Counted from the first letter of the stretch, positions 1 to 11,661 are shown. The stretch: DNA of 64,000 bases from Apostichopus japonicus (GCF_037975245.1 NC_092562.1:24169554-24233553), one strand, 5' to 3'. Numbers and translations: made by a program. Notes: generated by a model from the letters alone, not told the origin.

Positions 1-427
1 TTCCAATACATTTACTAGTATACTAGTAACACTAAACAGGTACAGCCCAATTAATGTGAGAAAAACAAAATGAACTCACTACAACATATCCAATGAGAAA
101 ACAAACTTAACTTCCGAAAGAAGTAATATGTACAATAATGCATAAATCAAGCAATGCATGAAAAAGAAAAAATGGTGACTGTTACGGTACTGTGGTAAGA
201 TCGGTCCTGGTATGATGATTAGGGTACCGTTATTCTCCGCACGCGTTACTTTCCGCTGAAATAAAACGGTGTTTGTTAGCGGAAAACAACGTTTTTTTCA
301 GCGTACCGTTTTGTTTTTTTTTCTTTTTCTGGAGGAACAGAATGACTTACTGAAATGATTAGGCACATGGAAGGATTTAGGAGGATGGAGAAGATAGCAT
401 TTGACTGTAGCAGGATAAAATATAGCT
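1..427. other. Flank left of the transposon complex, no gene seen
   Basis: AT-rich sequence with short open frames only. I see no splice-bounded exon, RNA gene or element terminus. It ends at the 8-bp target duplication TCGATACT (428-435) of the adjoining element. Confidence 0.5.
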
Positions 428-2413
428 TCGATACTCAGGCGCGTAGCCAGGAATTTGCCAAGGGAGGGGCGAAACTGTAGATTCGGCATTGCAAACTATC
501 AGAGCCGTATATAGAGAGAGTTTGGCCAACCATGTAACCGATTTGGATTGGTCGAGAGGGAAAACGCCCACACAGGGTGGTAAAATAGGTCCACTTGAAA
601 ACTTTATAGCAGGCGACACGCATACTCACAGTGTATAGACTATCGTTTGTGTACACGAAAAAAGTACGAAATTATGAAAGAAATGGTGCTGGGGATGCTG
701 TAATCGGTCAGAACATGGATATTGTTGTTTGATTTTCCGACTGACCATAAAAGAAGAGGAAGTTTTTGGAAGTAGAAAGAACAAGATGGAGATCTAATGA
801 AAAAAGTCTGTGTAGCCATAGGCCCTAGTGTAATACGAGTAATGTACAAGCAATGCGAGAATTTTACGTTCAGACTGGTTTCTGTAATTACATTCATGGC
901 TATTCTCTCTCGTTTTACGATCCACAAATTCGATTTCATTATGCCAGCTCTCCTAATCATAGGCATGGCAGTTTCAGTCGCACATATAGTTATCCTAATT
1001 CCTAGTTATTGTATGCCTAGGCTATGCCTAGCCTAAAAAAGTATCACTTTTAGTTTAATGTAAAAGGGTGGGCTAGCCTCTAGGCATCACGTAAAGCCCT
1101 AATCCTTAGTTAAGCCCGAAGCATAAGTTAAGCCTGGGCTTAGTTAGACCTGGACCATTCTTGCTATTACTACAACTGTTATAGCACATTACATAATATG
1201 GCACAGTATAAGGCCCAATTAAACTAGGCCTAAGGAAAACAAAGTAGCCTAGGCCTAAACTAGTTAGGCTAGGTCTATACTCATTGGCAACTTGTGGGTT
1301 GTGTACACATACAGGCCTAATTATATAGACCCTTTTAGTATGCCATAAACAAGTGCTCAAATGGTTAAATGATCTTGGTTTGTGTTAATAGTCAGCATTG
1401 GCCTAGCCTTTTTAGGCTAACATGAGTTCAGCCTAATTTTTTCTTCTTCAAAAGTATAGCCTAGGCCTTGGTTTAATTTGGATGCAGTCAACTATCATTT
1501 ATCAAAGTAGCAGGGGCCTAGGCTACATTTCAAAGACCACTAGGCCAAGGCTAATTATGGTACTGGTAGCCTAGCCTTAGTCATGCTTATTGCAAAGACT
1601 ACCCTACACTCTTGTCTTGGTCACTGAATTATCTTAAGAGCCCTGTCACCACATGTTGATAAAGAAATGTTCAAACTATTGCGTAGGCCTAGCTTAGGCA
1701 ATGCACGGTTTCGTTTGACTTGAAAATTTAGTGTTAACTGGTATTTCATTAATAAGCAAAACTGTCTGTGCATTCCATCGGAGTGCAAATTAAGAGGGGG
1801 GGGGGGATGCAGTATGATACACCTTTCAAGTTTTAACACATTATAAATGCACTTATGCCAGAAAGTCATTGAATCAGTAACTCCTTATTCCCTTAATTGA
1901 CACCCACATTGACGAAGTTAAAAAAAATCTTTTTAAATTATCTTTGGACAGTAAATTTTAACTCCCTGAATTTCAGGACTTTTTTTACAAATCAAAGGTG
2001 ACATGTGCTCTGAAGAAAAACTCCCAACATAAAAAGCCACAGTTAGCAGACTGTGATAAAGACGAATTATCTGGTGAGTGACTACTAGACTGAAATCCAG
2101 TTCCTGCAACCACAGCAATAAAGTCTTTGTTTTAATCAATGCACTTGTGTGTTTGAAACTTTCAAATGGACACTCAATGGCAGTTGGTTAAGATATAAGG
2201 TTTTACCTTCATCATGGAGAGTTGAAGGGAATCTGCCTCATCATCTGAATAATGGACTCAAGGATAGCAACAAATCATGATTGGATAATGATTTTGAGCA
2301 AGTAAATATCTGGCAATTTGAAAGTTTGTATTATTTTTTTACATATTATTTAAGCTGTTTAGCTCACACACAAGCAAATGATCAAGTGACAACAACCGAT
2401 GCAGTATATTTAA

Positions 2414-2769
2414 AGGTATTGAAGACTCGCCCTAAACCGCATGCCACGCTCTGAAAAAGTTTACTTTCCGTTGCTTGCAAGTGAAGTTTTTTTTTGTGTC
2501 GCTACAAAATGCAGACAGTAATGAAACCTGATACCTTGTTATCTTTTATCTAGACCTGAGATGTCCACGCTGCTATGTGCACTGTGTTGTGGGTATTGAC
2601 CGTGATGTTTGTATTGACTGTACACTAATGTCTATTTACAGATGGCAGCAAGCTGTGTGTGTATTTTCTGGGATCAATGGTGGTGTCTAACACTTCTGTT
2701 ACACCGCATTCGAAACTAGGTCAGATAACGGGCATGAGACGTTTCTTTGTGCGGGAGTCTTTACACCCT
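2414..2769 (+). mobile_element. TTAA-flanked MITE (AGG-type termini), in P-like copy 1
   Basis: The 356-bp element starts AGGTATTGAAGACTCGCC, ends with a near-inverted copy (...GGAGTCTTTACACCCT), and is flanked by TTAA (2410-2413, 2770-2773). TTAA duplications are typical of piggyBac- and Kolobok-type elements; the exact superfamily is not decided here. Related copies lie at 7400-7749, 52421-52765 and 61046-61406. A short open frame shared by the copies comes from the repeat, not from a gene. Confidence 0.8.
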
Positions 2770-3070
2770 TTAAGGAGAAGTATTTATATCCAATTAATAG
2801 AGAAAGAATTATGTTTCATTGGTAGCATGCAACTTTAAATTTTGCAAACATTAGATACAATCAAACAAATGACAAGGTTCATTTACAAGGTAATCTACTG
2901 CCCTATATTTCACATTAATCTGTCACATCAGAAGGTCACAGCTTTCAATAATTATACAAACAAATTCCCTTGATGGGTGCTTGGTTAGATTCCTGCATTC
3001 CTGCAATTTTCAAGTTTATCAATGTAATAAGTTCTGAATGTGGCAATGTGGAGAAGCTTTGGGATAATCT

Positions 3071-3600
3071 GTGGATAAGAGTGCCAGACTATCAACAAGA
3101 TTCCACATCCATGCAACTCCAACTGCTTCCTTCACCTCCTTGCAGATGTACCACATGTCCAAAAAAAAGTCAGCATTGGTTAATGTAATTAAAATCTGGC
3201 TTCCTCCTGAGCTGGCAAATACACATGAATTGTCAAGTACAGAGGTCAGTGTGAAACCACTGAAAGATCTTCTCAGCTTTCAAGAAAACAAAGACTTGAA
3301 GCCAAATTGACAGAGGCCACACTTACACCATCCCACTCTCATAAGATGAAGGTATCACACACACTTCATTTTGCTTCTGCAATGCAGTGCCTGGTAGACT
3401 GTGAGGGTCACCCAATGGATGTTTTAACAACTGCCTGGTATATAGAGCTCTGCAACAGATAATTCATCCTGATGTCGAGTCGTCATCCTGTCATGGCCTT
3501 GAGCAAATTGAACCCAGTTCAACACAAAGTAGCTATTGAATGCTTGTCTAGGTACTGTCAAATCCACATCACCATCATTGCTGGTTCCAGCTAAGCCGAC
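3071..3600 (+). pseudogene. P/THAP9-type transposase relic, copy 1
   Basis: One frame reads through SALVNVIKIWLPPELANTHE... to DLLSFQENKDLKP (ending near 3300). After an apparent one-base loss near 3306 the next frame continues with HKMKVSHTLHFASAMQ, then DVLTTAW.IELCNR, a TAA stop, and FILMSSRHPVMALSK. The order (a basic helix, a KMKVS...A...L block, then a W/F-I-E..N..F..L.SR block) resembles the RNase-H/GTP-insertion region of P-element and THAP9 transposases. At least one frameshift and one stop disable it. The family call comes from motif recall and was not searched. Confidence 0.6.
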
Positions 3601-4259
3601 CATAATAAAAGAGTACAATGAGGGTTGTTAATTCACCCAACAGCTTGCATTCCAGTACCTTTGGGCAGCTGAAAAGATATTCAGAAACTGTTATATGAGT
3701 GTGTTTGTATGCATGCATATGTGTGATTTTCTTGCTTTACAGAACAGCTCCATTTTGATAAGCTATGTAACGTGGAAACCTGCCAATCATATGTTTGAAA
3801 TAGGACAGGCTGAAACGATTCTTAAATGAAAAGCTTAACGACTTCTTGCATTTTGATACATCACTGTTCAGGTAAGGCCAGTAGGGCAGTATGAAGAATA
3901 AGTAACAATTAATAATTATCATTATGGCCATTTGCTGTCTGCATCATAACAAACTGAATGATGTCATCAGCCCTGTGCTCAGTTGACAGAACTGACAAGT
4001 AGGCACACTATGTCAGTGTGATCCATGAAACCTTATTAAGGACATGACCGTATAGTATATATGTTAATGGAAAATACATAAGCTACAACATACACCAGTA
4101 TTCAGTTGTTGCAGGGTTTTTTTTTCTCGACAGACCCATTCAATCTATTGCACCTACTATAGCCTACTACTACATTCCTGAGAAATTAACACCACAATAT
4201 CAGTCTTAGGGTTGCCCACAGACTCCCAACTATTGCTAACTCCTACACTCAAGTATATA

Positions 4260-4620
4260 GTTTAGTTTAGTAGAAAAAAGACCAGGAGAGACACTCAAGT
4301 CCCCATTAAGGACCCTAAGGCTATATGAGAGGAATAAAACCGAGGACATCAAATGTCATACCCAATTACAATGCTTAATGTACTCATCCAAAGTATTCTT
4401 AAACCCATTCACACTACTTGCAATTCAACCTTCTCAGTCAAACCATTCCATCCATTCACAACCCTTGCATTAGACTTTAGAGTAAAAGTTATGGCGAATA
4501 TTAATCCTACTTTGTAACTTCTGGAGTTTAAGACAATGACCTCTGGTACAACTACTTTTGGCAAACCTGAAAAGATCAGTGAAGCATAAATTGTCATTTT
4601 ATGTGTAGGCCTACTCTATT
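4260..4620 (-). mobile_element. Non-LTR retrotransposon ORF2 C-terminal fragment, inside P-like copy 1
   Basis: On the minus strand the translation contains RSYKVGLIFAITF and RVVNGWNGLTEKV, and after a frame change NGFKNTLDEYIKHCNW. This matches the R.NFF..RVVN.WN.LP..VV...S...FK..LD pattern at the C-terminus of many LINE reverse transcriptases. The frames are broken. The same fragment occurs, inverted, in copy 2, so it was acquired before the two copies were placed together. Confidence 0.7.
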
Positions 4621-5045
4621 TAATTGAAGGATCTATTAATGTAGGCCTGATGCTATAGTTGTGCGTCTGTAATCTAGCCAGGACTGTGATGTGTGCTTTT
4701 CGTTTGTATGACTAAAGTAGGACTAGGCTAGTACTAGTAGTATGAGGCGTAAAATAAACAAGTGTAATGACAGGTTTTCAGCTAGTTTTCTATGCATTTC
4801 ATGTGTGAAGATCAACGTAAATGTCATTAACTAACGCATACTCTTATTCATTACCTGATATCCATTTTGTTCCTCGTATGCCTGTCAAAATCTGACATTC
4901 TGAGTCGCTTCGTTTGTTCGCAACGAGCACAGTGTGCAAAGCTGCTATATATTGTGTGTGGTGTTTTTCGTGTTTCGCGCAACTGGTAACGACAACTGGA
5001 CCTATTTTGATGCCCATGGTTTGCGTGTGACGTCACAAATCGCCA

Positions 5046-5115
5046 GTTGGCCAAACTCTCTCTATATACGGCTCTGCAAACTATCAGAGCCGTATATAGA
5101 GAGAGTTTGGCCAAC
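5046..5115. repeat. Junction of two inverted TIRs sharing one 8-bp target duplication
   Basis: The right TIR of copy 1 (5046-5076) and the outer TIR of copy 2 (5085-5115) face each other across CAAACTAT (5077-5084). The same octamer is at 492-499 and 9646-9653. The junction is a long perfect palindrome apart from the 8-bp spacer. Confidence 0.9.
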
Positions 5116-5559
5116 TGGCGATTTGTGACGTCACACGCAAACCATGGGCATCAAAATAGGTCCAGTTGTCGTTACCAGTTGCGCGAAACACGAAAAACAC
5201 CACACACAATATATAGCAGCTTTGCACACTGTGCTCGTTGCGAACAAACGAAGCGACTCAGAATGTCAGATTTTGACAGGCATACGAGGAACAAAATGGA
5301 TATCAGGTAATGAATTAGAGTATGCGTTAGTTAATGACATTTACGTTTATCTTCACACTTGAAATGCATAGAAAACTAGCTGAAAACCTGTCATTACACT
5401 TGTTTTATTTTACGCCTCATACTACTAGTCCTACTTTAGTCATACAAACGAAAAGCACACATCACAGTCCTGGCTAGGCTAGATTACAGACGCACAACTA
5501 TAGCATCAGGCCTACATTAATAGATCCTTCAATTAAATTAAGTAGGCCCACACATAAAA

Positions 5560-5900
5560 TGACAATTTATACTTTACTGATCTTTTCAGGTTTGCCAAAA
5601 AGTAGTTGTACCAGAGGTCATTGTATTAAACTCCAGAAGTTACATAGTAGGATTAATATTCGGCATAACTTTTTCTCTAAAGTCTAATACAACTTATACA
5701 AGGGTTGTGAATGGATGGAATGGTTTGCCTGAGAAGGTTGAATTGCAAGTAGTGTGAATGGGTTTAAGAATACTTTGGATGAGTACATTAAGCATTGTAA
5801 TTGGGTATGACATTTGATGGCCTCGGTTTTATTCCTCTCATATAGCCTTAGGGTCCTTAATGGGGACTTGAATGTCTCTCTTGGTCTTTTGTTCTACTAA
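5560..5900 (+). mobile_element. Non-LTR retrotransposon ORF2 fragment, inside P-like copy 2
   Basis: This is the mirror of 4260-4620. The plus-strand translation contains the RVVNGWNGLPEKV motif, with LP preserved where copy 1 has LT. The frames are broken before and after it, including an 8-9-base difference near 5690. Confidence 0.7.
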
Positions 5901-6574
5901 ACTAAACTATATACTTGAGTGTAGGAGTTAGCAATAGTTGGGAGTCTGTGGGCAAACCTAAGACTGATATTGTGGTGTTAATTTCTCAGGAATGTAGTAC
6001 TAGGCTATAGTAGGTGCAACAGATTGAATGGGTCTGTCGAGAAAAAAAAAACCTGCAACAACTGAAGACTGGTGTATGTTGTAGCTTATGTATTTTCCAT
6101 TAACATATATACTATAAGGTCATGTCCTTAATAAGGTTTCATGGATCACACTGACATAGTGTGCCTACTTGTCAGTGTTGTCAACTGAGCACAGGGCTGA
6201 TGACATCATTCAGTTTGTTATTATGCAGACAGCAAATGGCCATAATGATAATTATTAATTGTTATATACTTATTCTTCATACTGCCCTTACTGGCCTTAC
6301 CTGAACAGTGATGTATAAAAATGCAAGAAGTCGTTAAGCTTTCCATTTAAGAATCGTTTCAGCCTGTCCTATATCAAACATATGATTGGCAGGTTTCCAC
6401 GTTACATAGCTTATCAAAATGGAGCTGTTCTGTAAAGCAAGAAAATCACACATATGCATGCATACAAACACACTCATATATAACAATTTCTGAATATCTT
6501 TTCAGCTGCCCAAAGGTACTGGAATGCAAGCTCTGTTGGGTGAATTAAAAAACCCTCATTGTACTCTTTTATCA

Positions 6575-7106
6575 TGGTCAGCGTAGCTGGAACCAGCAAT
6601 GATGGTGATGTGGATTTGACAGTACCTAGACAAGAATTCAATAGCTGCTTTGTGTTGAAGTGGGTTCAACTTGCTCAAGGCCATGACAGGATGACGACTA
6701 GACATCAGGATGAATTATCTGTTGCAGAGCTCTATAAACCAGGCAGTTGTTAAAACATCCATTGGGTGACCCTCACAGTCTACCAGGCACTGCATCGCAG
6801 AAGCAAAATGAAGTGTGTGTGATACCTTCATCTTATGAGAGTGGAATGGTATCAGTGTGGCCTCTGTCAATTTGGCTTCAAGTCTTTGTTTTCTTGAAAG
6901 CTGAGAAGATCTTTCAGTGGTTTCACACTGACCTCTGTACTTGACAATTCATGTGTATTTGCCAGCTCAGGAGGAAGCCAGATTTTAATTACATTAACCA
7001 ATGCTGACTTTTTTTTGGACATGTGGTACATCTGCAAGGAGGTGAAGGAAGCAGTTGGAGTTGCATGGATGTGGAATCTTGTTGATAGTCTGGCAGTCTT
7101 ATCCAC
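6575..7106 (-). pseudogene. P/THAP9-type transposase relic, copy 2
   Basis: This is the mirror of 3071-3600. It has the same ordered blocks (IKIWLPPELANTHE, DLLSFQENKDLKP, HKMKVSHTLHF, DVLTTAWFIELCNR, LMSSRHPVMALSK) and the same frame change and TAA interruption. The breaks shared by both copies show that the progenitor was already non-coding. Confidence 0.6.
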
Positions 7107-7399
7107 AGATTATCCCAAAGCTTCTCCACATTGCCACATTCAGAACTTATTACATTGATAAACTTGAAAATTGCAGGAATCTAACGAAGCACCCATCAAG
7201 GGAATTTGTTTGTATAATTATTGAAAGCTGTGACCTTCTGATGTGACAGACTTATGTGAAATAAAGGGCAGTAGATTACCTTGTAAATGAACCTTGTTAT
7301 TGTTTGATTGTATCTAATGTTTGCAAAATTTTAAGTTGCATGCTACCAATTGAAACATAATTCTTTCTCTATTAATGGGATATAAATACTTCTCCTTAA

Positions 7400-7749
7400 A
7401 GGGTGTGGAGACTCCCGCACAAAGAAACGTCTCATGCCGGTTATCTGACCTAGTTTCGAATGCGGTGTAAGTGTTAGACACCACCATTGATCCCATAAAA
7501 TACACACACAGCTTGCTACCATCTGTAAATAGACATTAGTGTACAGTCAATACAAACATCACAGTCAATACCCACAACACAGTGCACATAGCAGCGTGGA
7601 CATCTCAGGTCTAGATAAAAGATAACAAGGTATCAGGTTTCATTACTGTCTGCATTTTGTAGCGACACAAAAAAAACTTCACTTGCAAGCAACAGAAAGT
7701 AAACTTTTTCAGAGCGTGGCATGCGGTTTAGGGCGAGTCTTCAATACCT
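7400..7749 (-). mobile_element. TTAA-flanked MITE, in P-like copy 2
   Basis: A reverse-oriented 350-bp copy of the family at 2414-2769, flanked by TTAA at 7396-7399 and 7750-7753. It occupies the corresponding place in copy 2, so it inserted in the progenitor. Confidence 0.8.
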
Positions 7750-9843
7750 TTAAATATACTGCATCGGTTGTTGTCACTTGATCATTTGCTTGTGTGTGAG
7801 CTAAACAGCTTAAATAATATGTAAAAAAATAATACAAACTTTCAAATTGCCAGATATTTACTTGCTCAAAATCATTATCCAATCATGATTTGTTGCTATC
7901 CTTGAGTCCATTATTCAGATGATGAGGCAGATTCTCTTCAACTCTCCATGATGAAGGTAAAACCTTATATCTTAACCAACTGCCATTGAGTGTCCATTTG
8001 AAAGTTTCAAACACACAAGTGCATTGATTAAAACAAAGACTTTATTGCTGTGGTTGCAGGAACTGGATTTCAGTCTAGTAGTCACTCACCAGGTTTGTCT
8101 TTATCACAGTCTGCTAACTGTGGCTTTTTATGTTAGGAGTTTTTCTTCAGAGCACATGTCACCTTTGATTTGTAAAAAAAGTCCTGAAATTCAGGGAGTT
8201 GAAATTTACTGTCTAAAGATAATTTAAAAAGATTTTTTTTAACTTCAATCGTCAATGTGGGTGTCAATTAAGGGAATAAGGAGGTACTGATGCAACTTTG
8301 ATAAATGATAGTTGACTGCATCCAAATTACACCAAGGCCTAGGCTATACTTTTGAAGAAGAAAAAATTAGGCTGAATTCATGTTAGCCTAAAAAGGCTAG
8401 GCCAATGCTGACAATTAACACAAACCAAAATCATTTAACCATTTGGGCACTTGTTTATGGCATACTAAAAGGGTCTATATAATTAGGCCTGTATGTGTAC
8501 ACAACCCACAAGTTGCCAATGAGTATAGACCTAGCCTAACTAGTTTAGGCCTAGGCTACTTTGTTTTCCATAGACCTAGTTTAATTGGGCCTTATACTGT
8601 GCCATATTATGTAATGTGCTATAACAGTTGTAGTAATAGCAAGAATGGTCCAGGTCTAACTAAGCCCAGGCTTAACTTATGCTTCGGGCTTAACTAAGGA
8701 TTAGGGCTTTACGTGATGCCTAGAGGCTAGCCCACCCTTTTACATTAAACTAAAAGTGATACTATTTTAGGCTAGGCATAGCCTAGGTATACAATAACTA
8801 GGAATTAGGATAACTATATGTGCGAATGAAACTGCCATGCCTATGATTAGATGAGCTGGCATAATGAAATCGAATTTGTGGATCGTAAAACGAGAGAGAA
8901 TAGCCATGCATGTAATTACAGAAACCAGTCTGAACGTAAAATTCTCGCATTGCTTGTACATTACTCGTATTACACTAGGGCCTATGGCTAGTATGGGCCT
9001 AGGCTACACAGCATGACAAGAATTAGTCCATTAGCCATATGTTGCATTTTTCAGCTCTCTTGACCTCAACTTTTTGACACTTTATCTCTTCTGCAAACAG
9101 ACTGATTAGTTTGGAAGAGTTGATTTGTTCACACCTTGCCATGTCTGCCTTGACTTGATAGTGATTTGGCTACTAGCTGTGTGAAGAGTTGCATAATAGG
9201 CGAAAAGGCAGTTCAACTGAGGTGTGAAAAGATGGGACTGATCACTCAGCAAAACCAACTGGAAAAACCTGCCATTCAGTACAAACGGCAGGTTTTTAGA
9301 TGCAACCTATAGCTAATGGGCACTTTCGTGGCATGGACTTTTTTTCATTAGATCTCCATCTTGTTCTTTCTACTTCCAAAAAATTCCTCTTCTTTTATGG
9401 TCAGTCGGAAAATCAAACAACAATATCCATGTTCTGACCGATTGCAGCATCCCCAGCACCATTTCTTTCATAATTTCGTACTTTTTTCGTGTACACAAAC
9501 GATAGTCTATACACTGTGAGTATGCGTGTCGCCTGCTAAAAAGTTTTCAAGTGGACCTATTTTACCACCCTGTGTGGGCGTTTTCCCTCTCGACCAATCC
9601 AAATCGGTTACATGGTTGGCCAAACTCTCTCTATATACGGCTCTGCAAACTATCTAAACGTAGCGCCACCATGTTAGCGCGAAGCGTACAAGAAAATTTT
9701 GGTTGAAAATGCTTCGCAGATCGCTGGAAATGGCACTTCCCAGGCCTTGTAAGTTGCATCTTACCATTTTCTCTTTTGAAAATACTAGAGATATCATAAA
9801 AACATTAAAAAAAAATGCCCTTGGCTACGCGCCTGTCGATACT

Positions 9844-11142
9844 AGATTATTATTAGGATAGCTAAGGTTGTAGCTTAGGCTGTAAGCACTAGCTTAGGCT
9901 GTAAGCACAAGTTTAATTTTAGTTAAACAGCGCCACTTTATTTCTTTGTAGTTTTCGATATGGCGTGAAGGTGAAAAAAGGGTGAGCTGCCGTGACGATT
10001 TGGTCTCGCTAAGTTTCATTCCTTTAGGGGACGGGCGGAGGGGGTTGTGATATGTGTTATCATATGATGACACTATTGGCCGGCCTTGTAGCACTGTCAG
10101 TTAAGCTACAGAAAGTTTAAAAATGTGTTGTATATACAGCTTGAAGTAACACTATTATTCGTGTTTTTAACGAAGTCTTATTTCAGGGGTGGGGTGTCTT
10201 TTATGATATTTTCACATTAACAAGAGTACAGAGTGAGAACATATAGGGCTATAATATTATGTCGGTGGGTATTGTGTATGGTGCTTTAGTCATAATTCAT
10301 AACCTCCATTCAGTGTGTTTGTGAACATTAGTAACAATTGACCTAAGCCTGCGAAGTAATTAGCCAAAATCGGATCTGGGGTTGGGTGTTTGTTTATAGC
10401 AGTTGGTAAATACTGTGGCAAATTGCACCCAAATGCTCTTGAAACAGTTTATTGTGGTAATCTTAATCAGTGGGGGGGGGGGGAAGAGTGGATCATGGGG
10501 CAGAGAGAATCATGGGGCACAGTGATACACTTCAAATAACTCAAAAGAAATAGAACAAAAACAGTATGTATTGCTAACTATTTTACCATCACATCAAAGC
10601 CTATAACTCCCAAAAGAATTGCCAGAGTTATGCCATTTTTTAACATAACGGTCGAACATTTTTGACATGTTCGCCCGTCATCTATTTCATGCTGTACTGA
10701 GCGTGATATATACATCATAATTTACTCTAATTTGGTTGTGAGTTATACATGACTGTATGCCATCATAGGAAAAGGTCAAAGACTAAGTATGTTTCAAACT
10801 TTATGAAAAATTACCAGCTATGTGATGTAGGTCAATGTTTTGCAACCGTTGTATTTTCTTGCCGAATGTCGATGTTCAACCGTTATTTTCCTATAGGATT
10901 CTAATGAGCCATATTTTCAAAATTCTAGTAGGAAGTTGAAACTTTTACTCTAGCTCTTTGCTTCAAATGAGTAATATTGAACATTACAGAACATTGGAAA
11001 TATCAATTTTAGTTGTGAAAAACCTCTATGTTATCATTTCGTGTTGGTTTACTGTGAATTTGCCCATATATATAAATATATGTATAAAGATATATTGATA
11101 TATAAAGCTATATGTATGTATATATAGATACGGTATATATAG
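9844..11142. other. Gene-free interval left of the minus-strand gene's last visible exon
   Basis: AT-rich sequence with a G13 run near 10470 and TA-rich tracts from 11040. No splice-bounded open segment was recognised. It may be intron of the minus-strand gene or lie beyond it; the gene's 3' end was not found in the window. Confidence 0.4.
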
Positions 11143-11177
11143 ACACGGTATATGTGTACATAGATATCAATATATAT

Positions 11178-11253
<76 letters not shown>

Positions 11254-11288
11254 ATATATATTGATATCTATGTACACATATACCGTGT
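11143..11288. repeat. (TA)n core with flanking inverted arms, 146-bp palindrome
   Basis: ACACGGTATATGTGTACATA (from 11143) and its reverse complement (ending CCGTGT at 11288) flank about 70 bp of TA dinucleotides. The whole can fold into one long hairpin. It starts about 35 bp past the splice donor of the minus-strand exon at 11325-11661. Confidence 0.9.
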
Positions 11289-11324
11289 TGTACCACAAAG
11301 TCAGACTCGATATATATTTCTTAC

Positions 11325-11661
11325 CATCATTAGTTACGTTGGTTATACCCTTACAGACCAGTTGCAGGGACTCGGTACAGAGTTCCTTAACTAAGCTCCA
11401 CTGTTTAGAGTTACTCTCCAACAATTCACACAGACACATCACAGAGGAAAACAACAGTTCCTGTGAGATGTACTTTACAGCTGATTGCAAAAGTCTATTG
11501 AGTAGTTTTAGCGCCCTCTCCAAAGGCATCGTGGATGCCACTCTGCTGCCCTCTATGGCATTACATCCAAACGAAAGGCTCGGAAATATTAAATCTACGA
11601 GAAGTTCATCACATGACAAGACAGGTGGCTGCAGGATCGGAGAGTCAAAGAAAACAGATTC
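11325..11661 (-). CDS. Exon of the unrecognised minus-strand gene (last one visible)
   Basis: The acceptor is TTTTATTCAACAG before GAATCTGTT, and the donor is GATG|GTAAGA at 11325/11324. It is 337 nt, phase 0 in and phase 1 out, fully open, encoding [14 protein letters not shown]...GITNVTNDG. Leucine-rich amphipathic helices dominate. Length, splice signals and composition make this a convincing exon. Confidence 0.75.

Larger units (their letters stand above)
500..5076 (+). mobile_element. P-element-like DNA transposon, copy 1 (defective)
   Basis: A 4577-bp element with 31-bp terminal inverted repeats: CAGAGCCGTATATAGAGAG... at 500 and its reverse complement ending CGGCTCTG at 5076. It is flanked by 8-bp duplications CAAACTAT (492-499, 5077-5084). 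An 8-bp target duplication fits the P and hAT superfamilies, and P elements of flies also have 31-bp TIRs. A P/THAP9-type transposase relic at about 3071-3600 reads from left to right and supports the P assignment. The element also contains a TTAA-type MITE (2414-2769) and a non-LTR retrotransposon fragment (about 4260-4620). Relative to copy 2 it lacks about 335 bp near 815 and has about 360 bp extra near 1510-1870. No intact transposase frame is present. Confidence 0.85.
5085..9645 (-). mobile_element. P-element-like DNA transposon, copy 2 (inverted, defective)
   Basis: This 4561-bp copy is in opposite orientation to 500-5076, with the same 31-bp TIRs at 5085 and 9645 and flanking CAAACTAT octamers (5077-5084, 9646-9653). 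Its contents mirror copy 1 in order: LINE fragment (about 5560-5900), transposase relic (about 6575-7106) and TTAA MITE (7400-7749). It has about 335 bp near 8993-9330 that copy 1 lost, and lacks the 1510-1870 segment of copy 1. Single-base differences are scattered throughout, so the two arms are independent copies and not a simple assembly reflection. Confidence 0.85.
436..9835. mobile_element. MITE with CAGGCGCGTAGC termini, split by two P-like transposons
   Basis: The left part (436-499) starts CAGGCGCGTAGCC and the right part (9654-9835) ends GGCTACGCGCCTG, so the two outer ends are inverted repeats. Both ends are flanked by the same 8 bp, TCGATACT (428-435 and 9836-9843), as expected of a hAT- or P-type insertion. 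The uninterrupted relative at 55648-55935 is 288 bp and shares the internal GCGCCA...GCGCGAAGC...ACAAGAAAATTTT block. Everything between 500 and 9645 is a later insertion. Family assignment rests only on the TIR and target-duplication length. Confidence 0.8.

Noticed and set aside
500-5076. hAT superfamily for the 4.6-kb elements, based on CAG ends and 8-bp duplications
   Set aside because: The transposase relic and 31-bp TIR fit the P superfamily better; hAT remains the fallback if the relic is misread.
500-9645. A single foldback element or an assembly mirror artefact
   Set aside because: Each arm has its own pair of 31-bp TIRs and 8-bp flanks, and the arms differ by two indels of over 300 bp and scattered substitutions.
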